A stretch of DNA of 64,000 nt from CAZQGO01 sp964593065 (lineage in GTDB: Bacteria > Oederibacteriota > JAAXVQ01), in NCBI GenBank assembly GCA_964593065.1, contig CAZQGO010000002.1, positions 1-64,000 of the forward strand, read 5' to 3'. The first letter of the stretch is position 1. Every line of letters starts with the position of its first letter. Position numbers and translations under genes: made by a program. Positions 1-8,214 of this stretch are shown here, piece by piece. Below the pieces are notes generated by a model, which saw only the letters and a list, made by a program, of their open reading frames with translations, was not told where the DNA came from and did no database searches.

Positions 1-344
1 AGTTCCAGTGTGGCCGTACACCCTCTCAGGCCGGCTACTGATCGTCGCCTTGGTAGGCCGTTACCCTACCAACTAGCTAATCAGCCGCGGGCCCATCCTT
101 AAGCGATAGCTTGCAAGCCTCAGCCATCCTTTCACCCCGGGGAATCGCACCCCGGGGCAATATCCGGTATTAGTCCACCTTTCGGTAGGTTATCCCGATC
201 TTAAGGGTAGGTTACCCACGTGTTACTCACCCGTTCGCCACTAGGCACATTCAGGGGTTGCCCCCCAAATGTACCTCGTCCGACTTGCATGTGTTAAGCA
301 CGCCGCCAGCGTTTGTCCTGAGCCAGGATCAAACTCTCCGTAGA
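1..344 (-). rRNA. rrs: 16S ribosomal RNA, 5' portion (partial)
   Basis: The complement carries the universal 16S 5' region. The 27F primer site (AGAGTTTGATCCTGGCTCAG) lies at about 318-337, followed by the conserved CGCTGGCGGCGTGCTTAA segment and, near position 1, the ACACTGG region. By E. coli numbering the mature 5' end falls near 344. Only about the first 344 of roughly 1,500 nucleotides are present; the gene and presumably the rest of the rRNA operon continue left of the window. The sequence is bacterial. It covers V1-V2 and would place the organism if searched against a 16S database. Confidence 0.97.
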
Positions 345-497
345 GAATTTGAAATAGCTCTTGAAAGTCAAAAAAATAAAACAGGACCTCGCCGTACTAT
401 TTTCGCTGCTTAGTTTTCAAGGACCGATTATTTTTGAGAAAAATAATAAAACCATTTGGCCGCACCCGGCGGCCGCGTTTCTTATTTTAAGAAACGA
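345..497 (-). promoter_or_regulatory. rRNA operon leader with two stem-loops and a boxA-like motif
   Basis: This is the transcribed leader between promoter P2 and the 16S 5' end. Just after the expected start is a hairpin with 8-bp arms (GTTTCTTA/TAAGAAAC, 477-495). A second hairpin follows (GGCCGC, 5-nt loop, GCGGCC, 458-474). Further on, 413-423 reads TCCTTGAAAAC on the transcribed strand, close to boxA antitermination motifs of rRNA leaders. The hairpins and motif are seen directly; a role in antitermination or processing is inferred from their position. Confidence 0.6.
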
Positions 498-503
498 AAT
501 AGA

Positions 504-531
504 AGTATACTTGTTTAAAAAATAATGTCAA
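504..531 (-). promoter_or_regulatory. rRNA promoter P2
   Basis: On the minus strand, TTGACA (526-531) and TATACT (504-509) are separated by 16 bp, so transcription should start near 497 and run into the 16S gene. A-tracts upstream (about 532-560) look like an UP element. It is the promoter-proximal member of a tandem pair. Confidence 0.8.
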
Positions 532-583
532 TACTTTTTTTGTCCAAAATATTTTTTTTAAGCGTATCCGCAAAAACATTGGA

Positions 584-611
584 ATTATACGTGCTTCCCG
601 GCCCCTGTCAA
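584..611 (-). promoter_or_regulatory. rRNA promoter P1
   Basis: On the minus strand, a perfect TTGACA (606-611) and a perfect TATAAT (584-589) are 16 bp apart. The 20 bases upstream (612-631) are almost pure A/T, as expected for an UP element. It lies 80 bp upstream of P2, giving the tandem P1-P2 layout common in bacterial rRNA operons. Confidence 0.8.
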
Positions 612-720
612 TGAATTTTTATTAAATTTTCCGCATCCGGACAGCTTGAGGCCCCAAGCGCTTGAGGTCTTTGGAACCGGGGACCCCAGCCAGGTGGTGG
701 GTGGGTAATCGGCAGCCGGC
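612..720. other. Spacer between the HD-GYP gene and the rRNA promoters
   Basis: No gene is seen here. The spacer holds the A/T-rich P1 upstream element (612-631), a perfect 10-bp palindrome CAAGCGCTTG (655-664) and GGGGACCCC-type short symmetry near 680. No stem followed by a T-run is visible, so a terminator for the HD-GYP gene before the rRNA promoters is not obvious. Confidence 0.4.
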
Positions 721-2988
721 TCAACTCATCAAGCGGCTGATCTCGTCCTCGTCCCAACTGATCTTGGTATGATCTTCCTCCGCCCTGAAAATCTCGGCTT
801 TTTCGTGCTTTCCCAGGGCTTGCAGCAAGGCGGTCACCACATCGGGGTCGAACTGTGTCCCCGCGCATTTTTTCATTTCGGCGATCGCCACGTCCAAGGG
901 CAGGGCCTTGCGGTAGGCACGGTCTGAAGTCATGACGTCCCACGCGTCGGCTGCGCCCACGATGCGCGCCCCGAGAGGGATATTGTTCCCCGAAATACCT
1001 TCCGGATATCCGCCCCCGGAAAACCGCTCATGATGATACAGAATGATGGGAATCAGTTCCTTGAGCGACTCGATGTTTTGCACGATGGAAACGCCCAGAA
1101 TGGGATGCATGGCGATGGTGTCGAATTCCTTGGGCGTGAGTTTGGTGGGCTTGTTCAGCACGGCCTCCGAAATTCCGATTTTGCCGACGTCGTGCAAGAG
1201 GGCGCCGTACTTGATCTTTTCGATCTCCTTGTCACCCAGCTTGAGCTCCTTGGCGATCATGGCGGCGTACGCCATAACCTTGTTGGAATGGCCGTGGGTG
1301 TAATGGTCCTTGGCGTCGACGGACGCCGCCAGCGCCTTGATGGCCTGGATGTAATCCCGGCGAATACTGGCGTTGAGATCAACATGCTCGATGGCCACGG
1401 CGGCCTGCGAGGCCAGCGCGTTTAACAGCTGCAGGTCGTCCAAGTCGAAGATCTTCCCTACCCGGTCCACCAGGCAAATCACCCCGAAAACCTTGCTGCG
1501 TACGGACAGGGGGCTGGCGATCAGGGTCCGGCCCGAGTAAAAGGCGTCGTTTTGGCGGTCGAACAGATGATGTTCCGCCACGACCGGGATGTTGATCGGG
1601 CGCGCATGGCGGTAGACCCAGCCCGCAATTCCGGAATCCACGCGCACTTCCCGGGGCGCGTCGTTGGCCAAGCCCACCGCGGCGCGTACGACCAGCTGGT
1701 CCCGCTCCTCGTCATAAATCATCAGGGAACCGCCCCGCGCCTTCATGGCCTGCATCGCGCGCAGGATGATCGTGTCGAACAGGCGCTCGAGGTCGAAGAT
1801 GGTGCTGATCTCCTTGGTGATCTCGAACAGCAGGGAGAGGCCGTTGGCCTTGGTGCGCATTTCCTCGTACAGTTCGACGTTCTGGAGGACTTCGGAGGCC
1901 TGGGAAGCCAAGGTCGCCAGCAGGTCCATGTCGCTTTTCGTGAAGGCCTCGGAACGTGTGCTTTCGACCGTGACCACGCCGACGGTTTTGTTCTTGATGC
2001 GCAAGGGGGAGCAAAGCTTGCTCTTGGAATCCGCGTTCAAGGGGCAATATTCTTCGAAGCGGGTCAGATCGTCCGCTTTATGCTCCTTGCCGGTTTTGAA
2101 CACCAGGCCTTCCAGGCCCTCGCCGGGTTTGATGGCGAGTTGCTGGACCCGCTTGTGGTCCATGCCGCGCGCCACGCGCGGGCGCAACTTTTTGTCGGCG
2201 GCATCCTGCAGCAACAAACAGCCCGTGCTGGCTTTCATCAACGACATGGCCGTGTCCATGACGAGGTTGAAGAGGCGGCTGGACTTATAGGTGGAGGTCA
2301 TGGCCATGTAGATTTCGTGCAGGGCCATCATGGCCAGATTCTTCTTGACCAACATGACGTTGGCTTCTTCCAGCTTCTTGGTGGAGGAATAGATTTTTTC
2401 CTGCAGCTTGTCGCTGATCAGCTTGGCTTCCTCCAGCTGTCCTTCCCGCTCCTGCAAATGGCTCCGGGTCGTGGTCAATTCGCGCAGGAAAACCGTGGTA
2501 TACACCAAGGCCGCCGTGGCGATGCTGGCCAGGACGAGCAGGCGGTCCCAAAGATGGTCCAATTCCCCCGGTGGCAGGGATTCCTGGAGGCCCAGAACGG
2601 GAATGGCCACCAGCAAGCCTGCCAGGGCCAGCGACAGTTCGCTGAGATGATGGTGGAATGCGAGCATGATGATCATGAGCGGGTACAGGAAGAACAGTGG
2701 ACTGTGTAAAATGCCTCCGGTGAAGTGAATCAGCGCCGAGATCAGCACGATATCCACGATGATTTCCAGGTAATGCTGGGAACGGGCGACGCGCTGGTTG
2801 TAGGCGAGCAGGGAGAGGATGAAATTATACAGCGTGCCGGCTCCAATGACGGTCAAAACCGGCCAGAATTCGAGGACGTTTTGGTTTTGATATAAAACGG
2901 CCACCGTGCCCAATACTGCGGCGATGATCCACCACCGCAGGTTGGTGTCATTCTGCGCCCGATGGATAAGCAATTCCTGGGGGCTCAT
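721..2988 (-). CDS. Membrane-anchored GAF-GAF-HD-GYP cyclic-di-GMP phosphodiesterase
   Basis: A 755-residue sensor predicted to hydrolyse cyclic di-GMP. The N-terminus (about 17-170) has five or six membrane helices, followed by a coiled coil (about 170-215). Two GAF sensor domains lie at about 235-370 and 395-540, and an HD-GYP domain at about 550-725. The HD pair is H599-D600 within HDVGKIG; the downstream HHERFSGGGYP segment (652-662) carries the GYP signature, so the active site looks complete. I chose the ATG at 2988 because GGAAAG lies 7-8 nt upstream; a GTG at 3024 is in frame but has no clear ribosome-binding site. It is monocistronic, with its own promoter at 3064-3092. The signal sensed by the GAF domains is unknown. 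Confidence 0.9.
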   Translation of the reverse strand: MSPQELLIHRAQNDTNLRWWIIAAVLGTVAVLYQNQNVLEFWPVLTVIGAGTLYNFILSLLAYNQRVARSQHYLEIIVDIVLISALIHFTGGILHSPLFFLYPLMIIMLAFHHHLSELSLALAGLLVAIPVLGLQESLPPGELDHLWDRLLVLASIATAALVYTTVFLRELTTTRSHLQEREGQLEEAKLISDKLQEKIYSSTKKLEEANVMLVKKNLAMMALHEIYMAMTSTYKSSRLFNLVMDTAMSLMKASTGCLLLQDAADKKLRPRVARGMDHKRVQQLAIKPGEGLEGLVFKTGKEHKADDLTRFEEYCPLNADSKSKLCSPLRIKNKTVGVVTVESTRSEAFTKSDMDLLATLASQASEVLQNVELYEEMRTKANGLSLLFEITKEISTIFDLERLFDTIILRAMQAMKARGGSLMIYDEERDQLVVRAAVGLANDAPREVRVDSGIAGWVYRHARPINIPVVAEHHLFDRQNDAFYSGRTLIASPLSVRSKVFGVICLVDRVGKIFDLDDLQLLNALASQAAVAIEHVDLNASIRRDYIQAIKALAASVDAKDHYTHGHSNKVMAYAAMIAKELKLGDKEIEKIKYGALLHDVGKIGISEAVLNKPTKLTPKEFDTIAMHPILGVSIVQNIESLKELIPIILYHHERFSGGGYPEGISGNNIPLGARIVGAADAWDVMTSDRAYRKALPLDVAIAEMKKCAGTQFDPDVVTALLQALGKHEKAEIFRAEEDHTKISWDEDEISRLMS

Positions 2989-3063
2989 GGGGTCACTTTC
3001 CGCATGGAACGTCTGGCCGAACACTCACTATAAACAGAACTGTGCATACTACTCGTCATATAA

Positions 3064-3092
3064 AGTATGTCAGACGAAAAAGGCCAAGTCAA
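3064..3092 (-). promoter_or_regulatory. Promoter of the HD-GYP gene
   Basis: On the minus strand, TTGACT (3087-3092) and CATACT (3064-3069) are separated by 17 bp. The expected start near 3057 gives a leader of about 70 nt to the ATG at 2988. Five of six -35 bases match consensus. Confidence 0.55.
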
Positions 3093-3137
3093 GTTGGCGG
3101 GCATATCATTTATCTTGAAAACAATGGAATAATACCA

Positions 3138-3941
3138 TTATTTCGTTTCCCGCTCCCGCAGGCGAACCTGAGCGCCAGGGCGGATCCGGATTCTTCCCTG
3201 GGCGGAAGCCTGCCGTTGAAATATTTCCAGGAACCCGCTGCTGTTGACCGTAAAGCCCAGCTCCCCCAGCCGGATGTCGGAAAACGTCCGGACCAGGCGC
3301 GTTATTCTTCTTTTGCCGATTTGTAATATCGGATGATGATACCGCCCGAGGAGTCCACCGGCCAAATTCGTCTCCAAATTTCCGAAACGGTCCACGCCGG
3401 TGATGGCTCCGATCCAGGTGTTGCCCGAGCCCCGGACAGGATCAAGGTTGCGGAGTAAAACAGGATGGGTCGCGGGCGAACCCCACCTGCGGGGGGAGTC
3501 CCCGGAGGCCAAAGCAGCGGCCACCGGAGCGAAAAGGTCGCGGCCCTGAAAGGTCGGCGAGCCCGCTCCGGGTTGGCGCAGAATGGCATATACCTTGTAG
3601 CGGGGATCATCACGAACGGGAAAGGTGAACACTCCGTTATCAGGACCGACGAAATAGTGTCCGCCCGCCTTCAGGATCAAAGCCCGGCGATTTCCACCGA
3701 CGCCGGGATCCACCACCACCAGATGAACGGTTCCCCGGGGAAACGCGCGGATGGCCTGGCGCAGGCGGCGCGCAGCCGTGACGATGTCAAAAGGCGGCAC
3801 CTCATGGGTGATGTCCACCACTTGGGCCGCAGGGCACCGCCGCAAAATCGCGCCCTTCATCTCGGCCACGAACGTATCCTGCAGGCCGAAATCCGTAAGC
3901 AGGGTTACGATGGGTATCCTGGATTTGGGATTTGCCGGCAT
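3138..3941 (-). CDS. S-adenosyl-L-methionine hydroxide adenosyltransferase (DUF62 / SAM hydrolase)
   Basis: A 267-residue member of the fluorinase/chlorinase superfamily. Family members without the halide pocket use water or hydroxide to split SAM into adenosine and methionine. Visible hallmarks are TDFG near residue 16, DPGVG with a downstream arginine near 80, and VGPDNG near 98. Family length is typically 255-290. The ATG at 3941 has GGTGA six bases upstream; a GTG at 3950 is also in frame. It follows rsfS with a 51-bp gap and is probably the last gene of the radC-rsfS transcript. Hydrolase rather than halogenase is inferred from the general family pattern. Confidence 0.88.
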   Translation of the reverse strand: MPANPKSRIPIVTLLTDFGLQDTFVAEMKGAILRRCPAAQVVDITHEVPPFDIVTAARRLRQAIRAFPRGTVHLVVVDPGVGGNRRALILKAGGHYFVGPDNGVFTFPVRDDPRYKVYAILRQPGAGSPTFQGRDLFAPVAAALASGDSPRRWGSPATHPVLLRNLDPVRGSGNTWIGAITGVDRFGNLETNLAGGLLGRYHHPILQIGKRRITRLVRTFSDIRLGELGFTVNSSGFLEIFQRQASAQGRIRIRPGAQVRLRERETK

Positions 3942-3992
3942 CGGCTTCACCCGCGGCCGCCGGCATGCTCAGGCGGCGAACGAGGGCTGCTT

Positions 3993-4355
3993 TCAGATTT
4001 TAGGCAGCGGCAGCCGCTTGGCGGCGTGCCACAATTTTTCCAGGCGGTAAAAATGCCTTTCGGCCTGGCGAAACACGTGCACCACTACATCGTCCATATC
4101 CAGCAGGATCCAGGTGGCGGAAGATTCCCCTTCCGTATGGCTGATGTGCAACCCGTTTTCCTTGCTGACCCGCATGATTTCCTGGTGGATCGCCTGGCTT
4201 TGGATGGTGGTGGCGCCGGAGACGATGACAAAATAATCCGCAATGTCGGAAACACCCCGCAAATCCAGGATGACCGGATCCAGCGCTTTTTTGTTGAGGG
4301 CGGCATAGGCCAGGAGTCGCGCCTTTTGCCTGGGCGTCAGGGTTTTGATGGGCAC
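3993..4355 (-). CDS. rsfS: Ribosomal silencing factor RsfS (Iojap/YbeB)
   Basis: A 120-residue protein of the RsfS family, which binds uL14 on the large ribosomal subunit and blocks subunit joining when nutrients are scarce. The conserved core is present: LDLRGVSDIADYFVIVSG, then a GESSATWILLDMDDVVVHVF segment and a YRLEKLW end. Length fits the family (105-130). The start is GTG, directly abutting the radC stop (TAAGTG). Its Shine-Dalgarno AAGGAGG lies inside the last radC codons, so translation is probably coupled to radC. Confidence 0.93.
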   Translation of the reverse strand: MPIKTLTPRQKARLLAYAALNKKALDPVILDLRGVSDIADYFVIVSGATTIQSQAIHQEIMRVSKENGLHISHTEGESSATWILLDMDDVVVHVFRQAERHFYRLEKLWHAAKRLPLPKI

Positions 4356-5063
4356 TTAGGTGACCACCTCCTTTTCGGGGATGAAGCCCTGAGCCCGCAG
4401 ACTGACCCAGGACCCATCTCCGACAATGATATGATCCAGCAGACGCAGTCCCAGCAGACAGGCGCCCCGCCGCAGCTTCCGGGTTAATTCATGATCCGCC
4501 GGGCTGGGTGCCGGATCGCCGCTGGGATGATTATGCGCGAGGATAAAAACCGGAGAGGAATATTCGAGCGCTCTTTGGAAAACCAGGCGGGGAGCCACCG
4601 GAGCCTGCTCGAGAGAACCTCGCGAAAGGATTTCCGCCTGCAGCAGGCGGTTCCGGACATCCAGGAAAAGGGCCAACATGCATTCCTGACCGCGGTCGCG
4701 CAAATGCGCCGCGGCGATGCGGGCGGCGTCCTCCGGCTTGGAAATGCAAATTTTGACGTCGTCGCTTCGGGATTCCCGGCGCCGGCCGAGTTCACATGCG
4801 GCCAGCACCCGCGCCGCTTTCGCCGAACCCACGCCGCATATGGCGGCCAGTTTGGCCGGCACATGTTTGCCGAGGCCCTGGATTCCACCCAGCCCAATCA
4901 ACAATTCCCGGGCCAGGGCCAGCGCGGTTTTACCCTGCGTGCCGCTGCCCAGCAGGAGTGCCACGAGTTCCGTGTCGGATAAGGCCGCGGCCCCCTTCTC
5001 CCATAACCGCTCGCGCGGCCGATCGGCCGGCTGCCAAGTAGAAATCGCGTGTTCCCGCCCCAT
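4356..5063 (-). CDS. radC: RadC family JAB-domain protein (UPF0758)
   Basis: A 235-residue RadC-like protein. The N-terminal helix-hairpin-helix part (LSDTELVALLLGSG, then a GVGSAKA hairpin) is followed by a JAB/MPN metal-binding domain. The JAMM signature HNHPSGD plus the downstream aspartate of PADHE is visible. The true role is unsettled; the family is linked to recombination and DNA uptake. I chose the ATG at 5063 because GGAGGG lies six bases upstream and the length then matches the family (about 225); an in-frame start at 5174 would add 37 untypical residues. It is coupled to rsfS downstream. Confidence 0.9.
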   Translation of the reverse strand: MGREHAISTWQPADRPRERLWEKGAAALSDTELVALLLGSGTQGKTALALARELLIGLGGIQGLGKHVPAKLAAICGVGSAKAARVLAACELGRRRESRSDDVKICISKPEDAARIAAAHLRDRGQECMLALFLDVRNRLLQAEILSRGSLEQAPVAPRLVFQRALEYSSPVFILAHNHPSGDPAPSPADHELTRKLRRGACLLGLRLLDHIIVGDGSWVSLRAQGFIPEKEVVT

Positions 5064-5236
5064 TTTTCGCCCTCCGTCTGTGAGTTCCGGAGGTTTTTGA
5101 CCATTTGCCGGGGCTGGCGTTCCATGCATTTTTTCAAATGCCCCGGAGCGCGTGAAATCCTCCAGCGGGCTCACGTCGGGTACGAGGGTCGGGGCGTGAG
5201 TGACAGAGATGGGCGTCCGCTCCTTACGACGGTGAT

Positions 5237-6124
5237 TTATTTTCCGGGCGGTCTTTCGTATCCGCCTTCAAACTCCAGATTGTCTTCTTCCTCCAAGGCG
5301 TCGGCGCCGATGTTTTTCGGCCCCACCGGGGCGGAGACGGCCGTCGAGCCCTGCTCGCGGGGGCGGGTTTCGAAGCTGACGATCTGGCGGGCCTGGTTCA
5401 GAACGTTTTCCGAAACGGGGCGCAGCACGATTTCAAGGCGCCGGTTTTGGGCGCGGTGATAATCGGAATCATTCGGCACCAACGGGCGGTAGGGGCCGTA
5501 ACCCGCCGCCAGAATTTGCACCGGATCCACCTCCCCGCGGGACTGCAGGAAATTGGCAACCCCCTCGGCCTGATCGAGAGACCGCGCGCGCAGGACTTCG
5601 TATTGTTTGGAGGTCTGCGTGGATTCCGCCGGAAGATCCGTGTAGGCGATGACACGGACCTCCATGTCCTTGAAATCCCGCAGGATGTAGGCGATTTTTT
5701 CCAGAAGCGCGGTGCCGGAGCGCAGCAGGCGGCCGCCGGTGGCGGCAAAGAGCAGGCCGTCTTGAATGCGGATGAACAGCGAACCCTTGTCTTGCTGCAA
5801 ATGGATGCCGCCTTTTTTAATATCCCGTTCCAGGACCGATTCCAGCTTGGCCTGTGCGGTTTTCAGGCGCGCCAAGCGCTCTCCCTCCGGTTCCTGGTAT
5901 TGTTCCAATTCGGCGCGCAGGTCCGCAATCACCTGTTGGTCGGCCGACCCCGGCTTGCCCGAGGTCAGGTGCTGCAGCTCCTGGGTTAAATTGTCATTGG
6001 CCGTCTGCAGGGTTTCCACCTGTTTGGCCAGATTCGAATAATCCTGGCCGGTCCGGATCAAACCCATCTGCAGCGAGACCAGGAAGAAAAACAGGCAGAC
6101 CACGATGGTGATCATTTCACGCAT
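5237..6124 (-). CDS. OmpA/MotB-like peptidoglycan-binding envelope protein
   Basis: A 295-residue protein with one N-terminal membrane helix (about 4-22), a coiled-coil stretch (about 27-100) and a C-terminal OmpA-like domain (about 120-260). The helix-coil-OmpA order is that of MotB and related proteins. The OmpA part carries VRVIAYTDLPAE near the start and a GYGPYRPLVPN...NRRLEIVL ending typical of the fold. GGAGG lies ten bases before the ATG. No motA neighbour is present and the helix lacks an obvious MotB-type proton-binding aspartate. I therefore call it a structural cell-wall linker rather than a stator. Confidence 0.75.
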   Translation of the reverse strand: MREMITIVVCLFFFLVSLQMGLIRTGQDYSNLAKQVETLQTANDNLTQELQHLTSGKPGSADQQVIADLRAELEQYQEPEGERLARLKTAQAKLESVLERDIKKGGIHLQQDKGSLFIRIQDGLLFAATGGRLLRSGTALLEKIAYILRDFKDMEVRVIAYTDLPAESTQTSKQYEVLRARSLDQAEGVANFLQSRGEVDPVQILAAGYGPYRPLVPNDSDYHRAQNRRLEIVLRPVSENVLNQARQIVSFETRPREQGSTAVSAPVGPKNIGADALEEEDNLEFEGGYERPPGK

Positions 6125-6171
6125 GGGTTCATCCCCTCCGTCCGGCGGCCCGACCCGTTCTCACGCCGGGT

Positions 6172-8214
6172 TCATTCCTCCGCCTGACCCAGCACGATAA
6201 CGTTATGGCCTATAGTATCATAATCCGGCCGGCATGTAAAAAATAGAATTTGCCGATCCGGAGCCAATTTCCGCAACCAGTCCAAGGCCAGGGCCTGCCG
6301 CTCGGGATCGAAGGCGGCCAACGGCTCATCCAGAAAAAACGGGATCCGTTTACCTCCGGCGAGGATATCGGCCAGGGCCAGGCGAAGGCTGAGGTAAAAC
6401 TGGTCCTGGGTCCCCTGGGACAGGAGCTGGGGATCCTCCCAGCGGCCGGAAGCCGGTACGTACACCCGGCTGATCAGATCATCCTCGGAGACCCGGACGC
6501 GGCGGTATCGGCCCCCCGTGAAGATTCCCAGCAGTTCCCCGGCCCTCGTCTGGAGCACTTCCCGTTCGGGATGAAGAGTCTGGTCGCGCGCCTGGACCAT
6601 GGCTTCAAGGGCAATCTGGCCCACGCGCTCGCGGGCTTCCAAATAGGCGATGCGCTCCTGCCAGGAGGCGCTCTTTTCCTCGCACTCCCGCAGGCGGTCG
6701 CTGCTGCTGGCGTCGTGCTCCAAGAGGACCCGCAGCCTCTCCCGCTGGCGTCGTTTTTCTTCGAGGGCCGCGGAGGCCTGCTTGCGTTCACGCTCGCGGG
6801 CCGTCACCTCGATGGGCGTCAGCCGGCGTCCGGCGGTCTCCGGAGCCTGCAGCTGGTCCTGTACCAGACGGATTTCGCGGCGGACCTCCTGCCAGGAAGA
6901 CTCATCGGTCGGGGCTTCGCGAAGTTGCTGTTCCAGCACGCGCCGGCGCGCCAGGGGTTCTTGCAGATCAACCCAGCGCTGATGCAGGCCGGCGGCGTTT
7001 GCGGCCCGGGCCCGATCCAGGAAGGACTGAAGGCGGCGCGTCCATTCCGAGCGCTGCCCTTCCTGATCCCGCCGTCGTTGCTGCCACGCGGTACGCGCCT
7101 CCCGCCAGCTCCGCCAGCAGAAAACCGCAGCCAGCGCGCCTCCGAGAATTGCCAGCAGCCCGGCCGCTGTCCATTTCCAGACCAGGACCCAGCCCAGCAG
7201 AAAGAGCGCCGCGCCGGCGAAAAACCAAAGACCGGAATTCGGGAGTTTCGCGTCGTCTGCCGGCGCCGGGCCAGATAGTTTCTCCTGGCATGCATCCATT
7301 TCCTGAATTTGTTCGCGGGTAAACCCGGCAACGGGATCGGCGGCGAGCCCGCGGTCCAGAGTGTTGAATTCCTCCTCCCATTGGCGACGCCGGCGCAATG
7401 CCTCGTCAAACCGGTTGTCCGCCTGCTTCAGAACAGACAGGCGTTGTTCGGCCTCGTTCATTTTGCGGTTGGCCTCCAGCAGCGCATCGAGGTTCTGCAA
7501 ATGTTCCTCCAGGCGTTCGACCTCCGCCGTGATCTTTTCCAACTCGTTCTGCCTGCCCTGCCGGGCCTGCAGATTCTGTTCCTCGCTCTGCCAAGCCGCC
7601 TGGGCCCGGATCCACTCCTCGCGCGCGGCCTTGAGAGGACCGGGACTCTTGGCCTGCCCGGACAAGCCCTTGCGGAGATCTTTCAGCGCTTCTTCCAGTT
7701 GTTTGATGGTTTGGAGGATATCCGTCCCGTTGGCGGTGCCGGTCAGCATGCCGGCCACCATCTGCTGCCCCACCCGCCGGGTGGTTTTCGGGTCGAAATG
7801 TGCCAAAGACCGCACATCCAGAGAGGCGCAGAGCGTAAAAAATTCCTCGTTCTCGATGCCCAGGGCTTCGCCGACTTCGTTCTGGACACCCTTGGGGGTC
7901 TGCAGGCTTTCCTCGCCGCGCAGGAGAAAGACTTTTTTCCCCGCAAAATCCTTCCGCAGCTGGCACAGGCGCCCCGCGGCGTCCCAGTATTCCAGCTTCA
8001 GTTCAAACGCCTCCTTGGCCCCCCACGTCGTCAGCCGCTGGATGGCTTCGCTCTGGCTGGTCGGGTTGCCGAAGAGGGCAAACAACAGGGCTTCACGCAG
8101 GCTGCTCTTTCCGGACTCATTCGGTCCCCGGACCACATTCAATCCCGGCGAGAATTCCACCACGCGGTGGCGGTGGCACTTGAAGCGCTTGATTTCCAAA
8201 CGTTTCAGGACCAC
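6172..8214 (-). CDS. YhaN-like SMC/Rad50-type AAA ATPase with internal membrane helices
   Basis: A 680-residue ATPase. Walker A is GPNESGKSS (30-38). The C-terminal half carries the LSQGTQDQF signature and the Walker B FFLDEPLAAFD. The middle is long coiled coil interrupted by two hydrophobic helices (about 328-372). This layout is that of Bacillus YhaN, which works with the YhaO nuclease, rather than classical SbcC, which is longer and has a zinc hook. The start is GTG with GAGG seven bases upstream. It overlaps the end of the nuclease gene by 10 bp, so the two are coupled. DNA end processing or repair is the expected role; the membrane helices suggest work at the membrane. Confidence 0.85.
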   Translation of the reverse strand: MVLKRLEIKRFKCHRHRVVEFSPGLNVVRGPNESGKSSLREALLFALFGNPTSQSEAIQRLTTWGAKEAFELKLEYWDAAGRLCQLRKDFAGKKVFLLRGEESLQTPKGVQNEVGEALGIENEEFFTLCASLDVRSLAHFDPKTTRRVGQQMVAGMLTGTANGTDILQTIKQLEEALKDLRKGLSGQAKSPGPLKAAREEWIRAQAAWQSEEQNLQARQGRQNELEKITAEVERLEEHLQNLDALLEANRKMNEAEQRLSVLKQADNRFDEALRRRRQWEEEFNTLDRGLAADPVAGFTREQIQEMDACQEKLSGPAPADDAKLPNSGLWFFAGAALFLLGWVLVWKWTAAGLLAILGGALAAVFCWRSWREARTAWQQRRRDQEGQRSEWTRRLQSFLDRARAANAAGLHQRWVDLQEPLARRRVLEQQLREAPTDESSWQEVRREIRLVQDQLQAPETAGRRLTPIEVTARERERKQASAALEEKRRQRERLRVLLEHDASSSDRLRECEEKSASWQERIAYLEARERVGQIALEAMVQARDQTLHPEREVLQTRAGELLGIFTGGRYRRVRVSEDDLISRVYVPASGRWEDPQLLSQGTQDQFYLSLRLALADILAGGKRIPFFLDEPLAAFDPERQALALDWLRKLAPDRQILFFTCRPDYDTIGHNVIVLGQAEE

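Noticed and set aside
1552..2709. 385-codon plus-strand frame inside the HD-GYP gene
   Set aside because: It is a shadow of the coding strand, with no recognisable domain and no ribosome-binding site. Similar shadows occur opposite most genes in this GC-rich window.
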